Part shown: positions 52,220 to 62,037 of the stretch, in pieces
How positions within the stretch are numbered: the first letter of the stretch is position 1
Layout: the number at the start of each line of letters is the position of its first letter
Source of the DNA: Gamsiella multidivaricata
Taxonomy: Eukaryota; Mortierellomycota; Mortierellomycetes; Mortierellales; Mortierellaceae
NCBI RefSeq assembly: GCF_025024155.1
Contig: NW_026251710.1
Span: 806,001-870,000, forward strand
Direction: 5' to 3'
DNA: 64,000 nucleotides
The notes under the pieces: model-generated
What the model was told of the DNA's origin: nothing
What the model saw: the letters and a program-made list of their open reading frames with translations, nothing else
Databases searched by the model: none
Program-made: the position numbers and the translations under genes

Positions 52220-53109
52220 CTGTTCATTCGTTCGTTCGCTTTTGGAGTCTTTTTTGGCCTGAATTGGGTTACTTCGTCTCGTGTTCCCTCGATCACGTCC
52301 ATTCTTTGTATTCCGATTGTTATCACATCGACGCAGCAATCTCGCTGCCGCTGTCTACCCCGTTGACTGAGCCAGGCAGGGCAGGGCCAGCGAAGGGGAG
52401 GTTTACTGTGGGCAATTGAGACAACAAACGAGTCATGTTACATGTCTGCACCTGTTTGTTGACAGGCCTTTGTGAATGGCGAACATGCCCATGCCCTTTG
52501 ACCAAGTAAACTTATGGTGAAATTAGCAAAGACAAAAAGATTCGCTTGTTCCTTGAAGATGTGCTGGGCTGCGTCCATTCAAGAAACAGAAATCAGGAGA
52601 AACATTACGAGAGCGAACAGACACAACACAACAGTCAATTCATTTTGCATCCCAACGGCGCTCTCATGGGTCTGGCTGCGTACCCCTGAACCATTAGCCC
52701 TGAATCCTGGCCCTGTAGTCTAGCTGGTGCCCCGAGCCACGCCACCATGAGCTGGTTCAAACCCCGCAGACGTAGCTTTCTAGTGCGCATCCGGCTCGGT
52801 CCTCTTTCTCAGTCTGAAGCAAGGGGGTGCTGGGCTGCAACGGGGACCCGTTCGTGCGTCTCTGAATGCAACAATGAGAGAAAAAATAGCGGAGATAGTC
52901 TACATGAATGTGAATGTGAACAGAGTCAATGCGTGGTGCAGACTATCGAAAGTCTTGTCTGTTGATGCATGATTGTATGAAGCATTTGGCATTAGCCCTT
53001 CCCATTGTATTCTAACCGCATGCATTCTATTCATTCATTTCCATTTTGCATTGTCCACCTTATTTTATTTTCCCAAAGGCACCTTCTTGTGTTCTTTGGT
53101 CGCGTTAGG

Positions 53110-53117
53110 TATATAAA
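53110..53117 (+). promoter_or_regulatory. TATA box for the zinc-finger gene
   Basis: TATATAAA, followed about 30 nt later by pyrimidine-rich sequence. It is the nearest good TATA box upstream of the zinc-finger coding region, which implies a leader of about 1.1 kb. A donor-like CAGGTAAGG (GT at about 53329) and an acceptor-like CCCCATAG (about 54148) suggest part of it is spliced out. Confidence 0.45.
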
Positions 53118-54241
53118 TGGCCATGCTTTTTTTTCTTTCTCTTCTGCATTTTCTTCCTACTTTTCAACTATCGATCCTCAAGACCGCTAACGATTCGCTG
53201 CTCCGCCATCGCACGTCCTTATCTCTCTCTTCTCTGCTTTCCTATTTTCCTCTCTTGCTATTCTTCATCCTCTTGTCAAGCCTTTGAGAAGAGCGTTCCT
53301 GTACTTTGAGCCTTTCCTTGAAGACAGGTAAGGGATTCTGAATACACTTGCACTCCTCTTGCACCACCTCGGGACACCTCCTCATTTGTAATGACTTTCC
53401 CTGTTGCGATGAGTGTTCACATTCCTCACCTCGGCTGAAATCACACCTTCCACTGGAGCACACAAACACATCCCCATTCTACCGCAGTCAACACGAGCTG
53501 CCCATTTTAACTCCCACGCAACGCGGTTCCTTCTATTCCAATGCCAACGCAACCCTTCTTCTGTGCCTGGCTTTTATTATTATTGCTCTGTGGATATGGC
53601 ACGGCCGTTGGGTCAGAGATGGTTCGTGCCCCTCTCCACAGAATTAATGCAGCAACATCCGAGCGTCGATTCTATCGCTCGAGCGTGGTCACCCAAAAGG
53701 GGACTTGCCTTGGCTGGGTTTGCGCTGGGCGGTGGCCGTGCGCCGAATTCAGGGACCCTTTTGGGGCTCAGAGCCTTCTCCGCCAGCTCCCCCTCCCCCA
53801 CAATTCTCCAACTACATCCTCACCGACTGTCGCCTACATGTACGAACACAGCCGACCTATTGCACCTCATCTACGTCAACAACTGCCAGCTACATCTGTC
53901 GGTAACCGCAGAGGACTTTATTTTTCCCAGTGTCACTTCACGGGGGATTATCCCTTGGGGGTGGTGTGCGTGGGAGCGGGAGAGTGGGTCCCCTGGCCAT
54001 GGTCGATTGTTTACCAACCCCCTCTCAGTCCTATCCAATCTTAATTCGTCCATCTTGCAAGGCTTATTTCGAGTCTCGGCGCCAAAGTGTCGATTTGCCA
54101 TCCCACGGTATTAATGACGCTCAATCTCCCTTTTCTTTCTACCCCATAGCTGACAAGGCGCCTTCAAACCCCCCCGTTCGCCAGTGTTTTCCGTGTGCCG
54201 TCCGGCTTTCAACCATTACTTCCCTAGTGTACCCGCCCAAG

Positions 54242-55285
54242 ATGGACATTCTCGAATTAATCCATACTGAGGGCCATCAACATGATTCGAGACCGTTCCG
54301 CTGTGCCTGGGAGAACTGTGGCAAGGCGTTCTCGCGACGCTCCGATCTAGCTCGCCATGGCCGCATCCACACTAACGAGAGGTATGTCTTCCACACGCAT
54401 GCCCAAGGGACTTTTATAGTGGCGAGGCATTCCCTGTCCACGCTGGGATCGATGGAGGGCGATTAGGATACTGACATCATATCTCATCTCTGAATCTGCT
54501 CTGTTCCCCATAGACCATTTGTGTGCCAGGAACCAGGTTGCACAAAGTCCTTCATCCAGCGTTCTGCGCTGACCGTCCATCAGCGGACGCACTCCGGGGA
54601 GCGCCCCCACATGTGCGAGCAGCTCGACTGTCAGAAGCGATTCAGCGACAGCAGTTCCCTCGCTCGTCATCGCCGCATCCACACCGGAAAGCGACCATAT
54701 AAGTGCAACATTGACGGCTGTGGCAAGAGCTTCTGCCGCAAGACCACGCTCACGAAGCACCACCGCAAGGAGCACGTGGCTGTCCGTCGTCCTACCCTTT
54801 GGCGAGGTGACATGGTCGGTGCGTCCATGCTGGAAGCAGAGTTGGCCCATCCGCTGCAGGTCCAGATCCCAACCTACCAGAGCATGTCGCCCGTTCACAC
54901 ACCACCACACGAGGGCTCCCCCATGTCGCCTATGTCCCCACTGTCGCCCATGACTCCTATGACTCCCATGAGCCAGATGAACCTGTCGCCAATGGATCCG
55001 CTGGCGCAACTCCACCCGATTCTACATATTGACCATTCCCATATGAAGAGCCATCACATGCATGGCCAGATGCAGCACCAGCCACAGCCACAGCAGCAGT
55101 CTCACCACCACTACATCAAGCAGGAGGAGTACGAGCCGTACCCCGGTCAGATGCAAGCACGACCTCAGCATCCCCTTCAGCCCCAGGGCTTTGGTTCAAA
55201 TTACCAGCACTTCTTGAGTCACCTCGGCCCCAATACCCAGCATGGTATCCCTGTCGACGCGGCCTTCTACCCTTCGTACTACTAA
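54242..55285 (+). CDS. C2H2 zinc-finger transcription factor (four fingers)
   Basis: Two exons (54242-54381, 54514-55285) give 303 residues. Four consecutive C2H2 fingers cover about residues 17-145: [77 protein letters not shown] and TGKR linkers join them, the form found in sequence-specific DNA-binding proteins. The intron splits the first linker. The rest is low complexity: a run of MSP/LSP/MTP repeats (about 180-215), then His/Gln/Met-rich sequence, probably an activation or regulatory region. The SP/TP sites could be targets of proline-directed kinases. The ATG at 54242 has a good context (AAGATGG). The frame stays open upstream, so a longer N-terminus from a leader exon is possible. 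Confidence 0.88.
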
Positions 55286-55505
55286 GCTTGACTTGCCAGC
55301 GTTTTCGCTATGGCCTAGTTGAACTGGGCCTTTTCGTCGCTACTGCTTGTTTCCACGACATCTTGTATTGTATACCCTCAATTTCTTCGAGTGCTTTTGG
55401 CTTCTTTCTTTGTTCTTGCCCTCCTTTTCCTTTTTATTCGACTATGTACACTCAGTTCCCACCCTTCGGACGGAAATAAGTAGCTTGGGCCTGTCTCGAG
55501 GACTT

Positions 55506-55577
55506 GCGACTGCGTTCGACATTGCGACTGCGCTCGACGTTGCGACTGTGCTCGACATTGCGACTACTCTCGACGTT
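55506..55577 (+). repeat. 18-bp tandem repeat, four copies
   Basis: Four copies of GCGACTNNNNTCGACRTT with a partial fifth. Copies differ at a few positions, so the array is not recent. It lies 220 nt after the stop of the zinc-finger gene, probably in its 3' UTR. Confidence 0.85.
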
Positions 55578-55824
55578 GTGACTACCATCCTCTATCTAGA
55601 GGCATGGACTTTTTTTTCTTCTGTACACTCCTTTTCTCTCTCTTTATCATTAGCGCTTTGTACAGTTTCTCTATTGAATACGTCCTTTTTTGCGCCTGGC
55701 ACAGGTGCAGGCTGCAGGCCTGCCTTGTATTGCGTACTTTCCTGCTTTATTTCCTTCTGTACTCTACTCTCTCAGTATGTTTTACTGGCAACAACTATAA
55801 AAAGCACCAAAAAAAAAACCATGT

Positions 55825-55830
55825 AATAAA
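55825..55830 (+). terminator. Poly(A) signal AATAAA, zinc-finger gene
   Basis: AATAAA about 540 nt after the stop codon, preceded by an A9 run. Confidence 0.55.
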
Positions 55831-56164
55831 ACAGCTTTTGCATTGAACCTGCTACTTGAAACTGCTGTGCTCCTGGTTGGATTCGCACACATGAAGCTTC
55901 AGACTTATGTCGGATTCTCGTATCTCTCTACCAGAAGTCAATTTGGACTGCTTAACTAGATATTTCTATTCCGATTTTATCTAACGAGTGTGCGGGTAAT
56001 GTGCGCGATAATACACGGGCAAATCCAGCCAGGTGTTGTGATAGTGAATAACATAGAATGGTTCATTCCATGAAATCGTCATCCTTCCTTCCTTCTTTCA
56101 TTTCCACCATAGCTATCCTTCTCTTTTTTAGGATCGAGGAATCATACATCCCAATTAAGCAAGC

Positions 56165-57223
56165 ATGGACGATACAAAGTCGAGCGCAGTCACCACATTG
56201 TCCAGCGCATTGGCGGTTTTGGGCGCACTTGGATGTGATGCCATGACGCCCGTGATGCTGACACAGTGCCTTTGTCAAGACTCGTTTGGCGCCGTCTCGC
56301 TGGCCACAGCGTTGGTTGATGGGGTGTGCCAGCCCGTGGCGGGCCCTACGTTCAAATTAGGAGCGATGTTGATTGTGCATACGGCATGTGCGTTCTCTGG
56401 CAGGATCAACGACTGGGACGAATGTGCAGGCGTTCCTCCTTTGAGAAATGCAAGAGCGCAATGCTTCTCCATCTCTGACGGGTGGATAAAGCAGATGGGT
56501 AGCCATGTTTTCGCGGCAGTTCAGGATCGCGCGACAGCTGTAGTATATGCTCTAAAGCCCCAGGATGCCGTATATCACCACTACATCCATATGTCGGTTT
56601 CACCACAGGAAGGCGGATACACGAGCACTTATACTAGTATTGTGCGATGGTTGGCTTCGTGTTGGCCATTGATCGCTTTAGCGGCTATGATATGGGTCGA
56701 CATGCAGATGTGGGCATGGATTGTGCTGCTCGGCTGGCTTGGCTGGTTCTTAGTAGTGCTCAGTGCTGGGCCTCCTGTCCAATCTGGACACCAGTGCGAC
56801 GACAGCTGTGTAAAGCGAGTGTATCTGATGAACGACCAAGCCGTCACGAAAAGTCTAGTTGAGTACACCGTGTGCCTGGAGTTTGATGATCTAGCACGTC
56901 GAGCGATGCCGAAGCGCCGTGCACGCAGCAGGGTCTTGCGTGTGGTTGGAGGCCTCTTGATGACTATACATTTTCCTCTCGGGCTTGTGGCAACGTGCTA
57001 TGACGACAGTACAGGAGCGTTGGTGTGGGTATTGATCCAGTTTGTCGGCCTGGTTGCGGGCTTGCGCTGGTGGGGCAGAGAGCAACGTCTTGTTCGCCAT
57101 GGCATCGACTGTGCATCAAACCTGACAGTGGAGTGCGATATCCAGTCTTTTGAGAGATGGCAAGCTGTGCTTGATTGCGTTGACAGAAACCATTGGTCCC
57201 ACATAAAGCATCAGTATAGTTAG
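56165..57223 (+). CDS. Unrecognised intronless multi-pass membrane protein (352 residues)
   Basis: One uninterrupted frame from ATG to TAG. Hydrophobic segments lie at about 10-25 and 65-78 (weak), then as two clear pairs: 162-177 with 183-201 (very Trp-rich: WVDMQMWAWIVLLGWLGWFLV), and 258-277 with 285-301 (ending WW). Between the pairs is a hydrophilic loop with CDDSC and a strongly basic PKRRARSR. About 14 Cys are scattered. I recognise no family. It is unspliced, unlike the intron-rich genes to the left, and faces the HET-like gene 1.05 kb away, which is also unspliced and membrane-anchored. It might have a transporter-like or regulatory role, but nothing in the sequence says which. Confidence 0.6.
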   Translation: MDDTKSSAVTTLSSALAVLGALGCDAMTPVMLTQCLCQDSFGAVSLATALVDGVCQPVAGPTFKLGAMLIVHTACAFSGRINDWDECAGVPPLRNARAQCFSISDGWIKQMGSHVFAAVQDRATAVVYALKPQDAVYHHYIHMSVSPQEGGYTSTYTSIVRWLASCWPLIALAAMIWVDMQMWAWIVLLGWLGWFLVVLSAGPPVQSGHQCDDSCVKRVYLMNDQAVTKSLVEYTVCLEFDDLARRAMPKRRARSRVLRVVGGLLMTIHFPLGLVATCYDDSTGALVWVLIQFVGLVAGLRWWGREQRLVRHGIDCASNLTVECDIQSFERWQAVLDCVDRNHWSHIKHQYS

Positions 57224-58276
57224 TTTAACAGAGATATTTCTCTTTTTTCTTTTCACTCTTTCTCACATTCTCTATCTCCATCTATTTCACTCGGTCCCGT
57301 CCGAGCTTGTCCTTTTTCACTACGAGTTTATTACATCAATAGTCTGCAATACATGCCCCCCCTCCCTTCTCTCTCTAATTCTAATAAAGCCCAATATCAA
57401 TATGTATTGCTGAAACGACCGCTGTGGAGATTGCTGCATATTCAGTCGATTCCAGTGTGCTTTATTACTATATAAATTTATCACCTCTGAAATTTAATTT
57501 AGAGTTGATTAATAAATATCGTGTAGATTTGTGCGTTTGGAGACACATCTCTTTCTCACTTACTTCAAGGACCACAATGTATTTCAAAGATCAAGGAGTA
57601 CCGGGAGGCATTTGACAGAGTCCTCAATCTGATGGCTGGTAGAATGGGTGGGTGACGACTGACTTTGTGAGATGGAAGAGAAAGTTCAAAGAGAGTGCAA
57701 TGTATCTAACACGGATATACATATACCACATTGCCTGCACGTGTCTTTGAGTCAACTTTGGTGGCATTGCTTAAAGTCCGACGTTATTTATCAATCCATC
57801 GCGGCGCGCTGGTAACTTAGAGTCTCTACTCTTGCTAAACTCTCGCGCTCTCGACGGGGATAAAGCGTTGGTTGAGATTATACTTCTTCTATGGGGAGTT
57901 CATGGATAGGATATAGGAATATCGATACTGACAGAAAGACTTGAGGAGGAAACAGACCAGTAGCTCGAGCAGCTCCGGGGCTGGTCATTTATTGTATGAC
58001 ATTAGTAATATAAAAGTGGGCTGTATCTGGACTGTCTCGGCTTGCCCTCGTATCGCGGTACATCCTTAGCTACTTTGCCCGCTACGTGGATCGGGACCAG
58101 CTTCACTCCACGCCAACGTTTTCAGTCCCAAATAACACCTTGACGATGCCTTATACTCCGCATTGCAGCCGCAGTGCCTGTAACAAGACGAAGGAAGTGA
58201 AGAAGAGAACTGACTTTAATAATAATTGCTGTGCACGAATATATATACTATGGTGACTATCGTTGCAGTGCCAGTC
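57224..58276. other. Convergent spacer between two intronless membrane-protein genes
   Basis: Pyrimidine-rich 3' sequence after the left gene (to about 57400, with AATAAA near 57383), then AT-rich unstructured sequence. No gene or RNA supported. Confidence 0.55.
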
Positions 58277-60280
58277 TCAACCGCCGATTGTGATCATGCA
58301 ACTCGGGGAGGTTGAAAACAGCAACGATCGCGTGGTTCTATACGCACCGACCTTGCGATGCCGATCGCCATCCCCAACAGTCAGTAACCATGTCTGGTTC
58401 CAGCCGTCGCTGCTCACAAGCCATCTGTGCGTTGCTCGTGCAGTCACCCAGCCTGGGCGCTCGTGCCCGTTTATGAAGATGTTACCTTCTCTAGGCACCT
58501 TCGAGCTGGCTCCATACTGTCCTAGCTTCTCCCCTTGCAGTTCGATTCTGAGCCCACTATTGGTTTGCTCGGCATCGACCTGCAGAGGTGGAAGACTAAA
58601 CGCAAAAGATATGGCCTTCTCACTTGCGTACTCAAAATGCGGTAGCCAGCTGTACTCTTCAGCACGGTCGCTCTCGCCAAAGAGCAACAGCAGGCGTGGG
58701 TCGTATGAAACAATATGTCGTCCAAGCCAGCGCCGCATCACTTGTTCGTTGCGGTCAAACGTATATTCCGGCGCGTCAAGCAGACACATCAGCACCTCCA
58801 GTTTCCCACTTCTTCCCGTGGCCTTACATGTCGATGCCAATCGCAGAGCCAGTTCAAGCCCTACAGCACTTGCCTCGTTGCTTATCGTCTCGCTGCGTAT
58901 TCGATGCACAGTCTGCCATGGCTCCTGCGTGGCTTTGGCTTTGCATAGACCGTCGTAGATAACTTTGTGCGGCACAAAATGCCCTACGATGTCGACGATC
59001 CCCAGTTCCTTGCCGGCAATCATCTCCTGCAAACACCACAGGCTGTTGTTCATACCAGCGGTCTCCAGCAGGCCCAGGACATCGAAGTTCTCTGCAAATC
59101 CGAGCTCAGGGGCATCGCTGGACCCATGCGACCATACGATTTTCCTAGGAGCGCCTTGGTCTCTCTTGTACACGCCATCTCTGTTGGAAATGTCGATGGG
59201 CGCACCAATTATAACAATATCCGCGCCTTTGTACAAGTAATACTGGGCCCGGATGCAGTCGGCCTTGCCGTGCACGTCGCTTGCCATGCACAGCTCATCG
59301 ATCCATATCCGCAGTTTGAATCTCCTTGCTGCGACCTCCGCTGCACGCCTCGCTGTAATGAAGGGCCAATGGTCACGACGCGTCTCTCTCCCGCTGCCGC
59401 GGTATGAAAAGCAAGCATACGACGTCTCTCCTGGTATCCTTGCTCCCAGCTCTGGCTTGGTCTCATTGTTGCGTACCAACACCCGCGGACGGCACTTATA
59501 TTTGTCGTTTTCTTTTTCGAGAACTAGCACCTTCTGTGACTCCAATTCGTCGCTCCCCAGAGGTACCATGGGCATGATCGTCGTCAGGTCAGTGGGTACA
59601 AAATCGCATTGTGCGACATGCACACACGTACCACGTTTACAGTTTGCATATGAGCGCCCGCACACCACGACCGCTTGCTGTGGCAGTAGGTTGGCCCACC
59701 GGGAGAGTGTCAGCAAGACCAAGACTGGGCCTGTTAGCATGCAGCAGCACGTTCCGACAACAAGAAATGCTAAACGCATCGGCTTGATCTCCTTCGTGGA
59801 ATCATCGCGCAGCAGACTCGCTCCAAACATCGCGCCAAGAACAGCCATCGTTGTGCCGACTATAATGGCCAGAACCAGAAATATGTTTACAGCGCCGTTG
59901 AACACCAGGGAAAGGAAATCAAGCTGCACGCACCAATGCTTGCAGGAGGCCCGACAGCTTCTTTCTAGGAGCGTATACTGCATCCACGCATATGTACATG
60001 CAGGTGTGCAGAAGCATCCAGGCAGTACATCAGCGTCAGAGGCATAAAAGCGGCTACCCACATACAGGATCATTACTGTCACTGTGGCTATGACGAAATG
60101 ACCTGGTGGAGCTACCGGAACGCTGTGCGTGCTGTCGGCCGGGGTGCCGTACGCGCTGTTGTACTGTACAACTGCCGTGGATGACCCTGAGACGGACGCA
60201 GAGTCCATAGCCGTGGATGGTTCTGAGACGGACGCAGAGTCCAGGGCCGTGGATGGTCCTGAGACGGGCGCAGAGTCCAT
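58277..60280 (-). CDS. Membrane-anchored HET-like (heterokaryon-incompatibility-type) domain protein
   Basis: A single 667-codon minus-strand frame. Residues 2-37 are three copies of a 12-residue Ser/Ala/Thr repeat (DSASVSxxSTAx). Predicted membrane helices lie at about 61-78, 124-152 and 168-191, with a Cys-rich patch between the first two (CFCTPACTY, CRASCKHWC). Residues about 287-430 carry the three ordered motifs of HET domains: YACFSYRGSG, then LRIWIDELCMAS with KADCIRAQYYLYKGADIVII, then NNSLWCLQEMIAG. In filamentous fungi HET domains trigger cell death after non-self recognition or other stress, usually in soluble proteins with WD40, ankyrin or NACHT parts. Here the partner module is transmembrane. 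The C-terminal 230 residues are not recognised. No intron is needed. Confidence 0.7.
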   Translation of the reverse strand: MDSAPVSGPSTALDSASVSEPSTAMDSASVSGSSTAVVQYNSAYGTPADSTHSVPVAPPGHFVIATVTVMILYVGSRFYASDADVLPGCFCTPACTYAWMQYTLLERSCRASCKHWCVQLDFLSLVFNGAVNIFLVLAIIVGTTMAVLGAMFGASLLRDDSTKEIKPMRLAFLVVGTCCCMLTGPVLVLLTLSRWANLLPQQAVVVCGRSYANCKRGTCVHVAQCDFVPTDLTTIMPMVPLGSDELESQKVLVLEKENDKYKCRPRVLVRNNETKPELGARIPGETSYACFSYRGSGRETRRDHWPFITARRAAEVAARRFKLRIWIDELCMASDVHGKADCIRAQYYLYKGADIVIIGAPIDISNRDGVYKRDQGAPRKIVWSHGSSDAPELGFAENFDVLGLLETAGMNNSLWCLQEMIAGKELGIVDIVGHFVPHKVIYDGLCKAKATQEPWQTVHRIRSETISNEASAVGLELALRLASTCKATGRSGKLEVLMCLLDAPEYTFDRNEQVMRRWLGRHIVSYDPRLLLLFGESDRAEEYSWLPHFEYASEKAISFAFSLPPLQVDAEQTNSGLRIELQGEKLGQYGASSKVPREGNIFINGHERPGWVTARATHRWLVSSDGWNQTWLLTVGDGDRHRKVGAYRTTRSLLFSTSPSCMITIGG
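60170..60277 (-). repeat. 36-bp tandem repeat, three copies, coding
   Basis: Three 36-bp units encode the N-terminal 12-residue repeats of the HET-like protein. Units differ at a few positions. Their length, a multiple of three, keeps the frame whatever the copy number. Confidence 0.9.
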
Positions 60281-61926
60281 GGCCGTGGATAATTGATTGA
60301 CCTTGTGGATGATTTGGCTTCCTTGTACGGTTGCAGATGACTAGCGTTTTTTCCTCCGGATTCTCCAAGTTAGGGACCGTTCTATAATTTAAAATAGTCC
60401 TATCATTTAGCACTTGAGCATGAATCGACAAGCTTTAAACTATGCAACTACATTCCTACCTACCTTTGTCCCAGAAACTCTGGCAATGTATCTGTTGTCT
60501 GCTTGATCGATTGCTACTGCTGCCAGATGGTGTTGATAAGCGTTGGGCCAAAAATGTGTCGAGAATTAGAGGTAACAAGAGACAGGGCAGTGAGAGGAGG
60601 GGGGAGGGAGAGAATGGGCAAGGAGTGAGATGGAGAGGATAGAGGAATGGAAGAGCAAGAGATGGAAGAAGATGAGGGTAGAGGATGGCCCGACAATGGG
60701 GGTAATCAGTACACGTCAGCACATGATGCCCTGATGCATCCCTTTCCCCACGTCACACAGTGCAGCTTGAGAGTGTGGCTCCGCCCTCGCCTCCACCTAC
60801 CTCCTCCTTCAGCTGCCGCTTTCTTCCTTCACTATTGCCGCATGGCTACAGCAAGTTTTACACCTTAATGATGCTACTGTTTTCCCCTTTGCTGCAGTTT
60901 TCGTTCATGCAGCTGATGCTTTTCGTTGCTGCTGTCAAGATCTGGACTAGCAGGTAAGTGAAGGATAGAGGAGCAAGAGCGAGTACAAGGCGGGAAAGTA
61001 TTTTATTGCAGACTGAGGTTTGATTAGGGCAACTAGCTATGCCTTTTATATGTGGATAAAGCTTGACTCGGGATCGCAGCTCGGTAGCTTATGTCCTATA
61101 AGCTTCCGTGCTCGGAACCGAACATAATTTAACACTCATGGAATTGACAAAGGTCTACTTGGAGCGGGCAAGCAACGTTAAACCAGTTATGCTTTCCGTG
61201 TGGGGTAACTCTGGAGACGCGACGCGAGGTAATCACAAGCCAATAGGGTCAATTGAAGTGAGCGCAAGTCTGTCCTCAACCTTAATTCGGTTGCACCATC
61301 ACTTTTAAGGTTAATTGACCGATCTCCTGGTGTCATTCACGTTAATTCGGGAGCAGAACATTGGGAACTCACTTTAGATTTCTCACTGCTGCCGCTGTGC
61401 AGCCCAGGAGTACTCGTTATACCTTGCTGCTGCTGCTGCTGCTGCTGTTATTTTTTGCTGCAGTGTTGGTTTAGGATGCTGATGCTTTTTACTGATGCGC
61501 CACCATTGATTAAGCCTTCTACCACTGCGGCTCATATTGACACTTAACTGGCATCTCTGACTGGAAACACAATCATTCCTTGCACATCAGAGTAAGTCTC
61601 TAATCCACCACAACACTGGCATTAATTGGACTACGCTATTTGCGCCACTTTTTATTTCTCTATCACTGCTGTTGATGCTGCGGACACTGACGATTTGTCT
61701 ACAACTAATGATTCATAGATGGGCATCATCAACAAGGCCGTGATTTCGGACCTCACTGTAAAGCTTCAGATAACAAAGAAGTCAGGTGGCTCCTTGGCGC
61801 ATAACCTTCTGGAGTCACGCCGTCCTCATACGTCTTTGCACACTTAAGGACTTTTTCATGTACTGCAGCATGCATAACTTTTTTTCCCGCACTATATCCA
61901 TGCAATTATAGGAGCCTTCGGATGTA
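60281..61926. other. Region without a supported gene
   Basis: Promoter side of the HET-like gene, then purine-rich and CTG-rich low-complexity sequence, including (TGC)7 at 61425-61447. No protein family recognised in any frame. Confidence 0.5.
61425..61447 (+). repeat. (TGC)n microsatellite
   Basis: Seven perfect TGC units, with shorter CTG runs nearby. Not in a supported coding region. Confidence 0.9.
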
Positions 61927-61957
61927 CAGTGCCCTCCCAAAAAATTATGAGGCTAAG
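61927..61957 (+). repeat. Left terminal inverted repeat of the Tc1/mariner element
   Basis: Begins CAGTGCCCTCCC directly after TA at 61925-61926 and pairs with 63101-63130. Confidence 0.92.
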
Positions 61958-62037
61958 TATTTTAGAATTGGATGACAATCCGTTCGGACTAGTAGAGGGT
62001 TGAGCCTCCTTCGGCATCCAGCACCGCAGTTATTCTT

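Larger units (their letters stand above)
48763..53100. other. 4.3-kb region without a supported gene
   Basis: AATAAA at 48857-48862 probably ends the previous transcript. After that, frames on both strands are short and show no domain. Contents seen: several T or A runs (49989-50004, 50538-50554, 51058-51073), an 8-bp tandem repeat (52159-52219) and a weak tRNA-like stretch near 52715-52790. It may hold non-coding RNA or regulatory DNA, but nothing can be supported. Confidence 0.5.
55286..56164. other. 3' region of the zinc-finger gene and spacer
   Basis: Pyrimidine-rich 3' UTR with an 18-bp tandem repeat and a poly(A) signal at 55825-55830. Open frames here (for example 55347-55826) reflect composition and lack a credible start or domain. 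Confidence 0.6.

Noticed and set aside
52715..52790. tRNA-like stretch with an A-box-like TAGTCTAGCTGG and B-box-like GGTTCAAACCCC
   Set aside because: The D-stem and acceptor stem do not pair, and the T-stem has a mismatch. At best a tRNA-derived relic; not annotated as a tRNA.
55347..55826. 159-codon plus-strand frame containing the 18-bp repeat
   Set aside because: It starts at a non-ATG codon and lies in the 3' UTR of the zinc-finger gene; the sequence is low complexity.
58020..58130. Short minus-strand peptide-like stretch (GVKLVPIHVAGKVAKDVPRY)
   Set aside because: Plausible composition but too short, without flanking splice sites that give a gene.
59253..60047. 264-codon plus-strand frame opposite the HET-like gene
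   Set aside because: The minus-strand frame is much longer and has HET motifs and membrane helices; the plus-strand one is its shadow.
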